Assembly (NCBI GenBank): GCA_015075545.1
Contig: JABTUC010000005.1
Span: forward strand, 124,001-188,000
Length of the DNA: 64,000 bases
Source: Ideonella sp.
GTDB taxonomy: Bacteria > Pseudomonadota > Gammaproteobacteria > Burkholderiales > Burkholderiaceae_C
Direction: 5' to 3'
Within the stretch, counting starts at the first letter, position 1. Each line of letters starts with the position of its first letter. Position numbers and translations under genes: made by a program. Below, piece after piece: positions 43,820 to 53,755 of the stretch. The notes under the pieces are model-generated. The model had not been told where the DNA came from and did no database searches. It saw only the letters and a program-made list of their open reading frames with translations.

Positions 43820-45729
43820 GTCTCGCCGCGCTGCGTGCGCGCCGCGAAGCGCGCCGCGTCGACGGCATCGAGCAGCGGGCTGCCGATCGGCAGCGGCGTA
43901 GCGGCGATCATCGCGGCCACCACTTCGCCGGCCAGCGCGGCCTGCGTCAGCCCGCGCGAGCCGAGCGCGCTCAGCGTATACAGGCCCGAGTGGCGTGCGA
44001 TGAAGCGGGGCTGCTCCTGCCGCGTGGCCTGCGTGCGCTCGTGCGCGGGCAGCGGCACCCCACCCACCAGCGGCAGGCGGTCGCGCGTGTGCAGCCGCCA
44101 GCCGACGCGGCCTTCGAGCGCTGGCGGTGCAGGGCAGGGCAGGCCGCTCAGCCGCTGCAGCGCCGCCAGATTGCGGCGGTGGTCGGCTTCGCGCACGGCG
44201 GGCTCTTCGTCGTCGAGGTCGTTGGTCGCGCCGCACAGCAAGCGTCCATCGGGCAGCGCGATCGCATAGCCGTCGCCCGCGATCGGCACCGCGGGCCGCC
44301 AAGCGGCCGCGCTCAGCAGCGTCACCTGGCCGCGGCTGCGCATCAGCGGCCATGGGTCGCAGCCGTCGAGCAACGGTGCGATGTCGGCCGCGTGGGCCAG
44401 CACGACCTGATCGCAATGCGCCAGCACGCGGCCTTGCGTGTCGAGCAGACGCCAGCGGCCTTGCCCGTCGGCGACCAGACGACGCACGTGCGCTCGCAGC
44501 GTCAGCTCGATCGATGGTTCGTCGAGCCACGCGCGCACCAGCGATGCCGGTTCGAGCCAGCCACCACCCGGGTAGTACCACGCCGGCCGCGCGATGGCGC
44601 AGCCTGCGTGCGTGCCGGCTTCGGTTGCCGACATCGGCTGCGCATACTGTGGCGGCAGCCCTTGACGTTGCGCGAGCGCGTTCATCGCAGCGTGATCGAG
44701 CGCATGCTCGCAGCGCAGCAGGCCGTCGAGGCGGCCGGGCACGCGGCCTTGCGCGATCAAAGGCGCGATCGACGCGTGGGCGCGCAGGGCACCGGCGCGG
44801 AACCATCGCGTGTGCGGCGTATCGGCGCCGTGCACCACGCCGTGCAGCAGGCCCGCGGGCATGCCCGAACCGCCCAGTGCCGGCGCGGGCGCCGCGTCGA
44901 ATACCCGGCAGGGCACGCCGAGCCCGGCCAGCGCGTGCGCCGTCGCGGCGCCCGCCAGGCCGGCGCCGACGATCGCCACTTCGCCGCCGCCGCCGAAGCG
45001 ATGCCCTGCAGCCAGCGGGGCTCGATGGCGCGGGTGGTGGCGCCCGCAGAGCATGTCGCGCTTGCGCTCGAAGCCCGCGCTGCGGGCAACCTCGAACTCG
45101 GCGGCGGCGAGTGCGTCGCGCACCGCGCGAGCGGCGCTCCAGGTGGCGACGGTGGCATCGCTCGCCGCCAGCCGGCCGAGCCGCTGCAGCACGCGCGGTT
45201 GCCACATCTCGGGGTTCTTCGCCGGCGCGAAACCGTCGAGGAAGAACGCGTCGACCTGCGCCACCGAGCGTGGCAGCCAGTCGGCGACGTCGCCGAAGGC
45301 CAGCAGCAGATGCACCCGGCCCCGCGCGAAATCGAGACGATGCAGGTCGGGCGTCAGCGGCGGCCAGGCGGCGATCAGATCGTGCGCCAGCGTGGGCTCG
45401 GCGCTGTGGGCATGCGCGCGCTGCAGATCGGCGTGGGTCAGCGGGTGCTTGTCGAGCGACAGGAACCAGAGGTGGGCGCAGCGCTGCGGGTCGTCGCGCC
45501 AGGCGGCCCAGGTGGCAAGGAAGTTGTTGCCCAGCCCGAAGCCGGTTTCAAGGATCGTGAAGTGCGCGCGGCGCGACCAGCGCTGTGGCAGGCCGTTGCC
45601 GGCGAGGAAGACGTGGCGCGCCTGCGCGAACGCGCCGCCTCGCGGATGGTAGACATCGCCGAAGTCGGGCGAGCGCGGCGCCGATGCGTCGCTGAAGTCC
45701 ACGTGCGCGGGCCGCACGGGCTCGCTCAT
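43813..45729 (-). CDS. mnmC: Bifunctional tRNA modification enzyme MnmC (methyltransferase/FAD oxidoreductase)
   Basis: 638 residues. N-terminal SAM-dependent methyltransferase (1-235; [10 protein letters not shown] motif I and [17 protein letters not shown]) and C-terminal FAD oxidase (A-I-V-G-A-G-L-A-G at about 245). It completes 5-methylaminomethyl-2-thiouridine at the tRNA wobble base. Both domains appear intact. Confidence 0.94.
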   Translation of the reverse strand: MSEPVRPAHVDFSDASAPRSPDFGDVYHPRGGAFAQARHVFLAGNGLPQRWSRRAHFTILETGFGLGNNFLATWAAWRDDPQRCAHLWFLSLDKHPLTHADLQRAHAHSAEPTLAHDLIAAWPPLTPDLHRLDFARGRVHLLLAFGDVADWLPRSVAQVDAFFLDGFAPAKNPEMWQPRVLQRLGRLAASDATVATWSAARAVRDALAAAEFEVARSAGFERKRDMLCGRHHPRHRAPLAAGHRFGGGGEVAIVGAGLAGAATAHALAGLGVPCRVFDAAPAPALGGSGMPAGLLHGVVHGADTPHTRWFRAGALRAHASIAPLIAQGRVPGRLDGLLRCEHALDHAAMNALAQRQGLPPQYAQPMSATEAGTHAGCAIARPAWYYPGGGWLEPASLVRAWLDEPSIELTLRAHVRRLVADGQGRWRLLDTQGRVLAHCDQVVLAHAADIAPLLDGCDPWPLMRSRGQVTLLSAAAWRPAVPIAGDGYAIALPDGRLLCGATNDLDDEEPAVREADHRRNLAALQRLSGLPCPAPPALEGRVGWRLHTRDRLPLVGGVPLPAHERTQATRQEQPRFIARHSGLYTLSALGSRGLTQAALAGEVVAAMIAATPLPIGSPLLDAVDAARFAARTQRGETQ

Positions 45730-45821
45730 CGAACGGCTCTCAGCGTCTGCCCTGGATTCGCGCTGGCGAACGGCTCGGCGCAGTCAATGTCCGTTGCAAA
45801 GCGCGTGCGAGCGCAAGGCAC

Positions 45822-46376
45822 TCACACGCGCTTGCGGTACTCGTGGGTGCGGGTGTCGATCTCGACCTTGTCGCCGTCCTCGACGAACAGCGGCACCGAG
45901 ATCTCGAAGCCGGTGCCCACCAGGCGCGCCGGCTTCATCACCTTGCCCGAGGTGTCGCCCTTGACCGCGGGCTCGGTCTGGATCTGGCGCACGACCGTGG
46001 TGGGCAGTTCGACCGAGATCGCCTTGCCGTCGTAGAACACCACGTCGACCGGCATGTTGTCTTCGAGGTAGCTGATGGCGTCGCCCATGTTGTCGGCCTC
46101 GACCTCGAACTGGTTGTATTCGGGGTCCATGAAGACGTACATCGGATCGGCGAAGTAGCTGTAGGTGCACTCCTTCTTGTCGAGCACGATCGGGTCCATC
46201 TTGTCGTCGGCCTTGAACACGACCTCGGCGCCCGAGTTGCTGAGCAGGCTCTTCAGCTTCATGCGCACGGTGGCGGCGTTGCGGCCGCCGCGGCTGTATT
46301 CGGTCTTCAGCACGACCATCGGGTCCTTGCCCTGCATGATCACGTTGCCGGCACGGATTTCCTGAGCGAGTTTCAT
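45822..46376 (-). CDS. efp: Elongation factor P
   Basis: 184 residues, three beta-barrel domains. The loop that enters the peptidyl-transferase centre is S-R-G-G-R-N-A-A with Arg32 in place of Lys34-type EF-P, meaning modification by rhamnosylation (EarP), not by EpmA. It relieves ribosomes stalled at polyproline. earP lies upstream in the same direction. Confidence 0.96.
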   Translation of the reverse strand: MKLAQEIRAGNVIMQGKDPMVVLKTEYSRGGRNAATVRMKLKSLLSNSGAEVVFKADDKMDPIVLDKKECTYSYFADPMYVFMDPEYNQFEVEADNMGDAISYLEDNMPVDVVFYDGKAISVELPTTVVRQIQTEPAVKGDTSGKVMKPARLVGTGFEISVPLFVEDGDKVEIDTRTHEYRKRV

Positions 46377-46489
46377 AGAACACCTTCGGGGTTGGCCTGG
46401 GCGCAGGCCTGGGGGCCGGCTGCGGCCGGCGCGGGTCTTTGGGGCGCTGCAGCCTGCCACGAGGCCGCGGCTGCGAACAGCCCGCAATT

Positions 46490-47560
46490 CTACCGTTTGG
46501 CGAGCGCGAAGCCGATCAGTTGCGTGGTCAGATCGGCCTGCTGTGCGAGGCGATCGCGCCAGGCGAGCACCGCGGCCCGCCACGCGCCGGCGTCGGGCCG
46601 ACGCGGGGGTGGGCCAGCGGCCTCGGTGTTCCACCAGACGAACCACTCGGACGCTGCGCGCGGCAACGGTGCCTCGGCGGCCCAGTGCTCGAGAAAGGCT
46701 TGCAGCTTGCGCTGGTGCGCGCCGTCACGCTGCGGGTAGAGCTGCCAGACGAACGGCGAGCCGCACCACAGCGCGCGCAGCAGCGAGTCTTCGCCGCGCA
46801 CGACGCTCGAATCGGCGCTCCACAGCGCGCGGTCGAACTGCGATTGCGTCAGCCACGGTAGCTGCAACGCGCGCAGCGCTCCCTGCCGCAACTGCGGCCC
46901 GAGCGCGGCACGCACCAGGGGCTGTGCCGGACCTTGCGGCACCAGCAACAGCGTCGGCCGCGAAGCCAGCGCAACCAGCCACTGCGCGATGCCCGGGTGG
47001 GCATAGCTGAACAGCACTGCCACCTGCTCGCCGGGCGCACGTGGCCAGCCCATCGACTGCAGCCAGGCGTCGCGCTCGAACGCCGCACGCGCCGCGAGCA
47101 GACCCGGCTCGCGCAACAAGCCGCCGCTGCCGGCGCCGAAGCCCGGTTGGAACCACCACTTGGTCAGCCCGCGGCCGGGCCCCTCCAACTGTGGCGACGG
47201 CAACCCGTGCGAGCGCAGCGCGCGCGCCTCGGTGCCCAGGTACTCGAGGTTGAGCCAGCACGGCGGCCGCGTGCACCCAGCCATCTGCGCCACGTAGCGC
47301 GGCGGTGGGTCGCACGCGAAGGCCTCGACCACGACGTCGACCTCGGCGGGCAGCGCGACGTCGTCGCGCCACCGCAGCACCTCGACGCCCGCGGCGCCGT
47401 CCGGCGCGATGTGTGCCAGCGGGCTGGGGTCGTCGATCACCAGCCGCACCGCCTCGCCGCGCGCGGCGAGGTCGGCGGCCAGGCGCCAGCAGACGCCGGC
47501 GTCGCCGAGGTTGTCGATCACGCGGCAGAAGAGGTCCCAGCGCACAGCCGACATTGTCAT
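46490..47560 (-). CDS. earP: EF-P arginine rhamnosyltransferase EarP
   Basis: 356 residues, GT-B fold of the former DUF2331 family: [12 protein letters not shown] near the start, W-L-N-L-E-Y-L and F-S-Y and R-G-E-D-S-L-L-R-A toward the C-terminus. Transfers rhamnose from dTDP-rhamnose to Arg32 of EF-P. The ATG at 47560 or the one two codons later may start it. It is divergent from uvrC with only a 26-base gap. Confidence 0.93.
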   Translation of the reverse strand: MTMSAVRWDLFCRVIDNLGDAGVCWRLAADLAARGEAVRLVIDDPSPLAHIAPDGAAGVEVLRWRDDVALPAEVDVVVEAFACDPPPRYVAQMAGCTRPPCWLNLEYLGTEARALRSHGLPSPQLEGPGRGLTKWWFQPGFGAGSGGLLREPGLLAARAAFERDAWLQSMGWPRAPGEQVAVLFSYAHPGIAQWLVALASRPTLLLVPQGPAQPLVRAALGPQLRQGALRALQLPWLTQSQFDRALWSADSSVVRGEDSLLRALWCGSPFVWQLYPQRDGAHQRKLQAFLEHWAAEAPLPRAASEWFVWWNTEAAGPPPRRPDAGAWRAAVLAWRDRLAQQADLTTQLIGFALAKR

Positions 47561-47586
47561 GGGTGGCCGCCGATAATCGAGCGGCC

Positions 47587-49491
47587 ATGGCCGAGGAGTC
47601 CGCTGTCACCACGCGCGACGCGCTGATCGCCGAGGTCGTCGCGCTGCCGTCGCTGCCCGGGGTGTACCGCTTCTTCGACGCGGCCGACAACGTGCTGTAC
47701 GTCGGCAAGGCGCGCAACCTGAAAAAGCGCGTTTCGAGCTACTTCCACAAGGATCACGGCGGCACGCGCATCGGCGTGATGGTGGGCCGCATCGCGCGCC
47801 TGCAGACGACCGTGGTGCGCAGCGAAGCCGAAGCGCTGCTGCTGGAGAACAACCTCATCAAGGCACTGGCGCCGCGCTTCAACATCCTGTTTCGCGACGA
47901 CAAGAGCTACCCCTACCTGAAGCTGACGGCGCATGCGTTCCCGCGCGTGGCCTACTACCGTGGCAGTGTCGAGCGCAAACACAAGTATTTCGGCCCGTAC
48001 CCGGGCGCGTGGGCGGTGAAGGAGACGATCCAACTGCTGCAGAAGGTGTTCCGCCTGCGCACCTGCGAAGACACGGTGTTCGCGCACCGCTCGCGGCCGT
48101 GCCTGCTGTACCAGATCCAGCGCTGCACCGCGCCGTGCGTGGGCTACATCGACCAAGCGAGCTACGCGCGCGACGTCGCCGATGCCGAGGCGTTCCTGCT
48201 CGGCCGCACCGACGAGGTGATGCGCTCGCTGCAGCAGCGCATGATGGTGCTGTCCGATGCGCTGCAGTTCGAGCAGGCGGCGGCGGTGCGCGACCAGATC
48301 GGCGCGCTGTCGCGCGTGTTGCACCAGCAGGCCGTCGACGAAAGCAGCCTGTCGGCGCGCGAGCGCGACGTCGACATCCTGGCGGTCAAGCTGCGAGGCG
48401 GCCGCGCGTGCGTCAACCTGGCGATGGTGCGAGGCGGCCGCCATCTCGGCGACCGCGCCTACTTCCCGTCGCAGGGCGCCGAAGGTGCCTTCGCGGGCGA
48501 CGATGACGACGAAGCGCCGCGCAGCGCCGAGCAGCAGGTGCTCGAGGCCTTCGCGGCGCAGCACTACCTGGCGAGCGCGCCGCCGCCGTCGCTGGTGACC
48601 AGCCATGCGCTCGACGCGCGCTTCGTCGAGGCGCTGTCGCAGCACTGCGGGCTGAAGATCGCCGCGCAGCACCAGCCGCGCGAGCAGCGCCGCATCTGGC
48701 TCGAGATGGCGATCAAGGGTGCCGAGATCGCGCTGGCGCGGCTGCTCGCCGAAGAGGGCTCGCAGCACGAGCGCACGCGCGCACTGGTGGATGCGCTCGA
48801 CCTGGCGGTCGAAGACCTCGACACCTTCCGCATCGAGTGCTTCGACGTCAGTCACACCGCGGGCGAGGCGACGCAGGCGTCGTGCGTCGTCTATCACCAC
48901 CACGCGATGCGCAGCGCCGACTACCGCCGCTTCAACGTCGAAGGCATCACTCCGGGCGACGACTACGCGGCGATGCGACAGGTGCTGATGCGACGCTACG
49001 CCAAACTGGCCGAGCGCAGCGGCGACGACGAGGCGCGAGCGCGCATGCCCGCGCTGGTGCTGGTCGACGGCGGTCGCGGCCAGGTGGCGGTGGCGCGCGA
49101 GGTGTTCGAGGAGCTGGGGCTCGACCGGTCGCTGATCGTCGGCGTCGAGAAGGGCGAGGGCCGCAAGGTCGGCCTCGAGGAACTGGTGTTCGCCGACGGC
49201 CGACCCAAGCTGCAGTTGCCGCACGACTCGGCGGCGCTGATGCTGGTGGCGCAGATCCGCGACGAGGCGCACCGCTTCGCGATCACCGGAATGCGCGCGC
49301 GGCGTGCCAAGGTGCGCACCGGCGGCAGCCGGCTCGAGGACATCGCCGGCGTCGGGCCGAAGAAGCGCGCGCGACTGCTGCAGCGTTTCGGCGGTGTGCG
49401 CGGCGTGGCGGCCGCCAGCGTCGATGACCTGGCCGCGGTCGACGGCATCTCGCGCGAACTGGCCGAGGAGATCTACCGTGTGCTGCATTGA
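47587..49491 (+). CDS. uvrC: Excinuclease ABC subunit C
   Basis: 634 residues. N-terminal GIY-YIG nuclease (G-V-Y-R-F-F and [13 protein letters not shown]), UvrB-binding UVR region (about 200-240), RNase H-like nuclease core with D-V-S-H and D-G-G-R-G-Q, and a C-terminal helix-hairpin-helix pair. Makes both incisions in nucleotide excision repair. Slightly longer than E. coli UvrC owing to an acidic insert (A-G-D-D-D-D-E). Confidence 0.96.
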   Translation: MAEESAVTTRDALIAEVVALPSLPGVYRFFDAADNVLYVGKARNLKKRVSSYFHKDHGGTRIGVMVGRIARLQTTVVRSEAEALLLENNLIKALAPRFNILFRDDKSYPYLKLTAHAFPRVAYYRGSVERKHKYFGPYPGAWAVKETIQLLQKVFRLRTCEDTVFAHRSRPCLLYQIQRCTAPCVGYIDQASYARDVADAEAFLLGRTDEVMRSLQQRMMVLSDALQFEQAAAVRDQIGALSRVLHQQAVDESSLSARERDVDILAVKLRGGRACVNLAMVRGGRHLGDRAYFPSQGAEGAFAGDDDDEAPRSAEQQVLEAFAAQHYLASAPPPSLVTSHALDARFVEALSQHCGLKIAAQHQPREQRRIWLEMAIKGAEIALARLLAEEGSQHERTRALVDALDLAVEDLDTFRIECFDVSHTAGEATQASCVVYHHHAMRSADYRRFNVEGITPGDDYAAMRQVLMRRYAKLAERSGDDEARARMPALVLVDGGRGQVAVAREVFEELGLDRSLIVGVEKGEGRKVGLEELVFADGRPKLQLPHDSAALMLVAQIRDEAHRFAITGMRARRAKVRTGGSRLEDIAGVGPKKRARLLQRFGGVRGVAAASVDDLAAVDGISRELAEEIYRVLH

Positions 49492-49539
49492 ATCGCGCCG
49501 CTGCGGCGCCGCGCGCATCGAGGCGGGCACAATCGGCGC

Positions 49540-50106
49540 ATGTTCCTGACGCTGCCGACCATCCTCACTTGGGCGCGCATCGCGGCGATTCCGCTGCTGG
49601 CGGGCGTCTTTCACCTGCCGCTGGACGAGGCCACGCGCAACCTCGTGGCCACCGCGCTGTTCATCGCCTTCGCGCTCACCGACTGGCTCGACGGTTGGCT
49701 GGCGCGCAAGCTGAACCAGGTGTCGGCGTTCGGCGCCTTCCTCGACCCGGTGGCCGACAAGTTCCTGGTGTGCGCGGCGCTGCTGATCCTGGTGGAGCAG
49801 GAGCGGGTGAACGCGCTGGTGGCGCTGGTCATCATCGGCCGCGAGATCGCGATCTCGGCGCTGCGCGAGTGGATGGCGCACCTCGGCGCGTCGCGCAGCG
49901 TGGCGGTGCACATGCTGGGCAAGATCAAGACGGTGACGCAGATGGTGGCGATTCCGTTTCTCCTCTACGACGGCCGCCTGCTGGAGCTGATCGACACCCG
50001 GCTGTGGGGCACCGTGCTGATCTACCTGGCCGCGGTGCTGACCATCTGGTCGATGGTGTACTACCTGCGCAAGGCGCTGCCCGAGATCCGCGCGCGCGCC
50101 AAATGA
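49540..50106 (+). CDS. pgsA: CDP-diacylglycerol-glycerol-3-phosphate 3-phosphatidyltransferase
   Basis: 188 residues, integral membrane. The CDP-alcohol transferase motif D-W-L-D-G-W-L-A-R-x(8)-G-A-F-L-D-P-V-A-D-K is intact. Makes phosphatidylglycerol-phosphate. Starts 48 bases after uvrC and overlaps the next gene by 4 bases. Confidence 0.95.
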   Translation: MFLTLPTILTWARIAAIPLLAGVFHLPLDEATRNLVATALFIAFALTDWLDGWLARKLNQVSAFGAFLDPVADKFLVCAALLILVEQERVNALVALVIIGREIAISALREWMAHLGASRSVAVHMLGKIKTVTQMVAIPFLLYDGRLLELIDTRLWGTVLIYLAAVLTIWSMVYYLRKALPEIRARAK

Positions 50107-50981
50107 CGCAGGCCCGGGGCAGCGCATGGCTGCGCGCCATGCCGGCGGTGTTCGTGCTGATCTGGAGCACGGGTTTCGTGGTGGCTCGTCTCGGCATGCC
50201 GCACGCGCCGCCGATGGGCTTCCTGGCGTGGCGCTACGGCCTGTCGATCGTCGCGCTCGGCGCCTGGATCGCACTGGCCCGGGGCGTGCCGTGGCCGCGC
50301 GGCCGCACGCAATGGCTGCACCTGGGCGTGCTCGGCACGCTGCAGCACGGGGGCTATCTCGGTGGCGTCTGGGCGGCCATCAAGCTGGGCATGCCGGCGG
50401 GCCTGGCGGCGTTGATCGTCTGCGTGCAGCCGGTGCTCACCGCGGCGTGGCTTTCGTGGCGCAGCAGCGCGCATCGCGTCACGCTGCGCCAGTGGGCCGG
50501 GCTGTGGCTCGGGCTGGGTGGTCTCACGCTGGTGCTGTGGCCGCGCATGCACGGCGGCGAGATCGCGCCGTCGACGCTGGCGCTGGCGATCGGCGCGCTG
50601 CTGTCGATCACGATGGGCACGCTGTACCAGAAGCGATTCGTCGTGCCGCTCGACGTGCGCTCGGCCAACCTGGTGCAACTGGTCGCCGCACTCGCGGTGA
50701 CGCTGCCGCTGGCGCTGCTGGAGCACGAGGCGATGCACTGGAATGCGCCGCTGTGGTCGGCGATGGCGTGGTCGGTGCTGGTTATGACGCTCGGCGGCAG
50801 TTCGCTGCTCTACCTGCTGACCCAGCGCGGCGCGGCCACCGAAGTGGCCAGCCTGATGTACCTGGTGCCGCCGTGCACCGCGCTGATGGCATGGCTCGGC
50901 TTCGGCGAGGCGCTGACGATCGCCATGGTGCTCGGGATGGCGCTGTGCGCAGCCGCGGTGGTGCTGGTGCGCCGCGGGTAA
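50103..50981 (+). CDS. DMT superfamily (EamA) transporter
   Basis: 292 residues with ten predicted membrane helices in two EamA repeats (L-I-W-S-T-G-F-V-V-A-R near the start and the paired A-A-W-L-S-W block). Probably an exporter of a metabolite or amino acid. Coupled to pgsA by ATGA. Substrate unknown. Confidence 0.88.
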   Translation: MTQARGSAWLRAMPAVFVLIWSTGFVVARLGMPHAPPMGFLAWRYGLSIVALGAWIALARGVPWPRGRTQWLHLGVLGTLQHGGYLGGVWAAIKLGMPAGLAALIVCVQPVLTAAWLSWRSSAHRVTLRQWAGLWLGLGGLTLVLWPRMHGGEIAPSTLALAIGALLSITMGTLYQKRFVVPLDVRSANLVQLVAALAVTLPLALLEHEAMHWNAPLWSAMAWSVLVMTLGGSSLLYLLTQRGAATEVASLMYLVPPCTALMAWLGFGEALTIAMVLGMALCAAAVVLVRRG

Positions 50982-51070
50982 GGTTGTGACAGGGCGTTGT
51001 CAAGCGGGGTGACACCAGCGCAAACGCCTGCCTCGGCGCAGGTGATACGCCTAGAATGCCCCGGCGCGCC

Positions 51071-51099
51071 TTGACACCACAAGGGGCCGTCGTTGTAAT
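51071..51099 (+). promoter_or_regulatory. Sigma70 promoter of hupB
   Basis: TTGACA, a 17-base spacer, then TGTAAT: a near-consensus housekeeping promoter, about 55 bases before the hupB start, in a 172-base gap that otherwise holds no gene. Confidence 0.8.
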
Positions 51100-51153
51100 C
51101 GATCCTCCCACCCGCGTGCAAACCAATACTTCGAGTCGAGAGGGGGTACCTTC

Positions 51154-51426
51154 GTGAACAAGTCCGAGCTGATCGAGCACATCGCCAAACAAGCCGACAT
51201 CTCCAAGGCCGCCGCCACCCGTGCGCTGGAGGCGTTGATCGGCGGCGTGAAGTCGACCTTGAAGAAGAGCGGCAACGTATCGATCGTCGGCTTCGGTACC
51301 TTCGCGGTGAGCAAGCGCGCCGCGCGCAGCGGCCGCAACCCGCGCACCGGCGCAGCCATCAAGATCAAGGCCGCCAAGGTGCCGAAGTTCCGTCCCGGCA
51401 AGGCATTGAAAGACGCGGTCAACTGA
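51154..51426 (+). CDS. hupB: HU-type DNA-binding protein
   Basis: 90 residues starting at GTG with GAGAGGGGG just upstream. M-N-K-S-E-L-I, G-F-G-T-F and R-N-P-R-T-G (the DNA-intercalating beta arm) are the HU signature. A nucleoid architectural protein that bends DNA. The following tRNA-Val and ppiD keep a common betaproteobacterial order. Confidence 0.95.
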   Translation: MNKSELIEHIAKQADISKAAATRALEALIGGVKSTLKKSGNVSIVGFGTFAVSKRAARSGRNPRTGAAIKIKAAKVPKFRPGKALKDAVN

Positions 51427-51445
51427 CGTTTCGTCGTCGCACCGC

Positions 51446-51521
51446 GGGTGCTTAGCTCAGTCGGTAGAGCGGCGCCCTTACAAGGCGTAGGTCGGCGGTT
51501 CGAACCCGTCAGCACCCACCA
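51446..51521 (+). tRNA. tRNA-Val (anticodon UAC)
   Basis: Cloverleaf: acceptor GGGTGCT pairs with AGCACCC; D arm GCTC/GAGC; anticodon loop CTTACAA read as TAC; T loop TTCGAAC; encoded CCA end (A73 then CCA). 76 bases. Confidence 0.96.
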
Positions 51522-51642
51522 ACGGCCGCACTGCAGGCCCTAGAATCCGCGACGCCAGCGCAGGCCGATGCCTGTGCGCTTGCACGGCAGCCGCCCAGGG
51601 CGGTAGCCGCTGCACCCAAGGCCGACGCGCCAAGCCCACGCC

Positions 51643-53550
51643 ATGCTCGAATTCATCCGTTCGCACACCAAGCTGCTGCAGCTCGTGCTGGTGCTGCTGG
51701 TCTTTCCGTCGTTTGTCTTCTTCGGTATTCAGGGCTACTCGCGCTTCACCGAAGGTGGTGCGACCACGGTGGCCACGGTCGATGGGCGCGCGATCACGCG
51801 CGCCGAGTGGGATCAGGCGCAGCAGCGTCAGGTCGAGCGGCTGCGCCAGCAGTTCCCGAACGTCGACGTCAAGCTGTTCGACAATCCGGCGACGCGGCGC
51901 GAGACGCTGCAGGCGCTGGTCAACGAGCGGGTGCTGCTGGCCGCGGCGCACCACGAGCGACTGACCGTCGGTGACGAGCGGCTGCGACGCCTGTTCGTCG
52001 ACGAGCCGCAGTTCGCGCCGTTTCGCAATCCCGACGGCACGGTGAACCAGGCGGTGCTGCAGGCGCAGGGCATGACGAGCGAGATGTTCGTCGCGCAGTT
52101 GCGGCAGGAGCTGGCGATGCAGCAGGTGCTGGGCGGTGTGCAGCAATCGGGCTTCGCGACGGCCGCCGTGGCATCGAGCGCGCTCGACGCGCTGTTGCAG
52201 CGCCGCACCATCGCCTATCAGCGCTTCGACGCCAAGAACTACGCCGCCAAGGTGACGCCCACCGATGCCGAGGTCGACGCCTACTACAAGGCGCACGAGT
52301 CGGAGTTCGCGGCGCCCGAGCAGGCGACGATCGACTACGTGGTGCTCGATCTCGACGCTCTGAAGAAGGGCATCACGCTGTCGGACAAGGATCTGCGCGA
52401 CTACTACGAGCAGAACAAGACCCGCTATACGGTGCCCGAGGAGCGGCATGCGCGGCACATCCTGATCGCCGTCGACAAGGACGCTTCGGCCGAGGTCAGG
52501 GCCAAGGCCAAGGCGCGCGCGGAGGCCCTGCTGGCGCAGGTGCGCAAGGCGCCCGGCTCGTTCGCCGAGCTGGCCAAGAAGAACTCCGACGACAGCGGTT
52601 CGGCGCCGCTCGGCGGCGACCTCGACTGGACGGCGCGCGGCGGCATGGCTTCGAAGGCGCTCGAGGACGAGGTGTTCGCGCTCAAGCCCGGCGAGATCGG
52701 CCCGCTGGTGGAAAGCGAGTTCGGCTACCACATCGTGCAGCTCGAAGGCGTGCGCGGCGGCCAGACCAAGCCGTTCGACGAGGTGCGCGCGTCGATCGTC
52801 GAGGAGGTCACCCGCCAGCAGGCCGAGAAGAAGTGGGCCGAGGCGGCCGAGCAGTTCGGCAACACCGTCTACGAACAGCCCGACAGCCTGCAACCGGTGA
52901 TCGACAAGCTCAAACTGCAAAGGCGCAGCGCCACCGTGCAGCGCCAGCCCGCGCCGGGGGCGAGCGGTGCGCTCGCGTCGCCCAAGCTGCTGGCGGCGAT
53001 CTTCGGCAACGACAAGGTGCGCGACGGCAAGAACAACACCGACGCGGTCGAGGTCGGGCCGCATCAATTGGCGGCCGCGCATGTCACGAAGTACCTGCCG
53101 GCACACACGCTGGCACTGGCCGAGGTGCGCGATCGCGTGCGCGCGCGCGTGGTCGCCACGCGCGCCGCCGAGCTGGCGCGCAAGGACGGCGAAGCCCTGC
53201 TGGCCAAGGTGAAGGCCAGCAGCGCCACCGAACTGCCCGACAAGGCCACGCTGTCGCGCCAGCAGCGACAGAACCTGCCTGCAGCGGTCGTCGACGCGGT
53301 GCTGCGCGCCGACGCCACCAAGCTGCCGGTGCCGCTCGGGGTCGACCTCGGCGATCAAGGGTACCTGGTCGCGCGCATCGACGCCGTGCTGCCGCGCGAG
53401 TCGCTCGACGATGCCGCGGCACGGGCGCAGTACTCGCAGGCCTGGTCGGCGGCCGAGACGCAGGCCTACCTCGATGCACTGCGGCAGCGCTACAAGGCCG
53501 AGGTGCGCAACGACGCCGTTGCCGCCGCCATCGCCGAGCCGACACGCTGA
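51643..53550 (+). CDS. ppiD: Periplasmic peptidyl-prolyl isomerase PpiD
   Basis: 635 residues. One N-terminal membrane anchor (about 12-30), SurA-like N-domain, a parvulin domain at about 265-375 (H-A-R-H-I-L-I, D-L-D-W near, G-Y-H-I-V-Q-L-E) and a long C-terminal helical part with a second degenerate region. Inner-membrane foldase for exported proteins. Follows tRNA-Val. Confidence 0.94.
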   Translation: MLEFIRSHTKLLQLVLVLLVFPSFVFFGIQGYSRFTEGGATTVATVDGRAITRAEWDQAQQRQVERLRQQFPNVDVKLFDNPATRRETLQALVNERVLLAAAHHERLTVGDERLRRLFVDEPQFAPFRNPDGTVNQAVLQAQGMTSEMFVAQLRQELAMQQVLGGVQQSGFATAAVASSALDALLQRRTIAYQRFDAKNYAAKVTPTDAEVDAYYKAHESEFAAPEQATIDYVVLDLDALKKGITLSDKDLRDYYEQNKTRYTVPEERHARHILIAVDKDASAEVRAKAKARAEALLAQVRKAPGSFAELAKKNSDDSGSAPLGGDLDWTARGGMASKALEDEVFALKPGEIGPLVESEFGYHIVQLEGVRGGQTKPFDEVRASIVEEVTRQQAEKKWAEAAEQFGNTVYEQPDSLQPVIDKLKLQRRSATVQRQPAPGASGALASPKLLAAIFGNDKVRDGKNNTDAVEVGPHQLAAAHVTKYLPAHTLALAEVRDRVRARVVATRAAELARKDGEALLAKVKASSATELPDKATLSRQQRQNLPAAVVDAVLRADATKLPVPLGVDLGDQGYLVARIDAVLPRESLDDAAARAQYSQAWSAAETQAYLDALRQRYKAEVRNDAVAAAIAEPTR

Positions 53551-53588
53551 CGACCGCGCTTGGCCGGGCCCCGCGCGAGGGCGGCTCG

Positions 53589-53594
53589 TATAAT
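53589..53594 (+). promoter_or_regulatory. -10 element (TATAAT) of tRNA-His
   Basis: A perfect TATAAT ends 12 bases before the G-1 residue of tRNA-His. No convincing TTGACA was found at 16-18 bases upstream, so only the -10 is called. Confidence 0.5.
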
Positions 53595-53606
53595 TTGCGT
53601 CGCGAC

Positions 53607-53683
53607 GGTGGCTGTAGCTCAGTTGGTAGAGTCCCAGATTGTGATTCTGGTTGTCGTGGGTTCGAGTCCCATCAGCCACCCCA
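53607..53683 (+). tRNA. tRNA-His (anticodon GUG)
   Basis: Cloverleaf: acceptor GTGGCTG pairs with CAGCCAC; the extra G-1 (53607) faces C73, the tRNA-His identity feature; anticodon loop TTGTGAT read as GTG; T loop TTCGAGT; encoded CCA. Follows ppiD. Confidence 0.95.
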
Positions 53684-53755
53684 CGCTCACGCTGTAGAGC
53701 GCGCCTGCACTGCGGTGCCCGGCGTCGCGGGGTCGTTCGAGCAGCGCAGGCCGAT

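Noticed and set aside
45799-45833. Inverted repeat AAGCGCGTG / CACGCGCTT at the end of efp
   Set aside because: The 17-base loop and overlap with the stop codon make a terminator doubtful; no T-tract.
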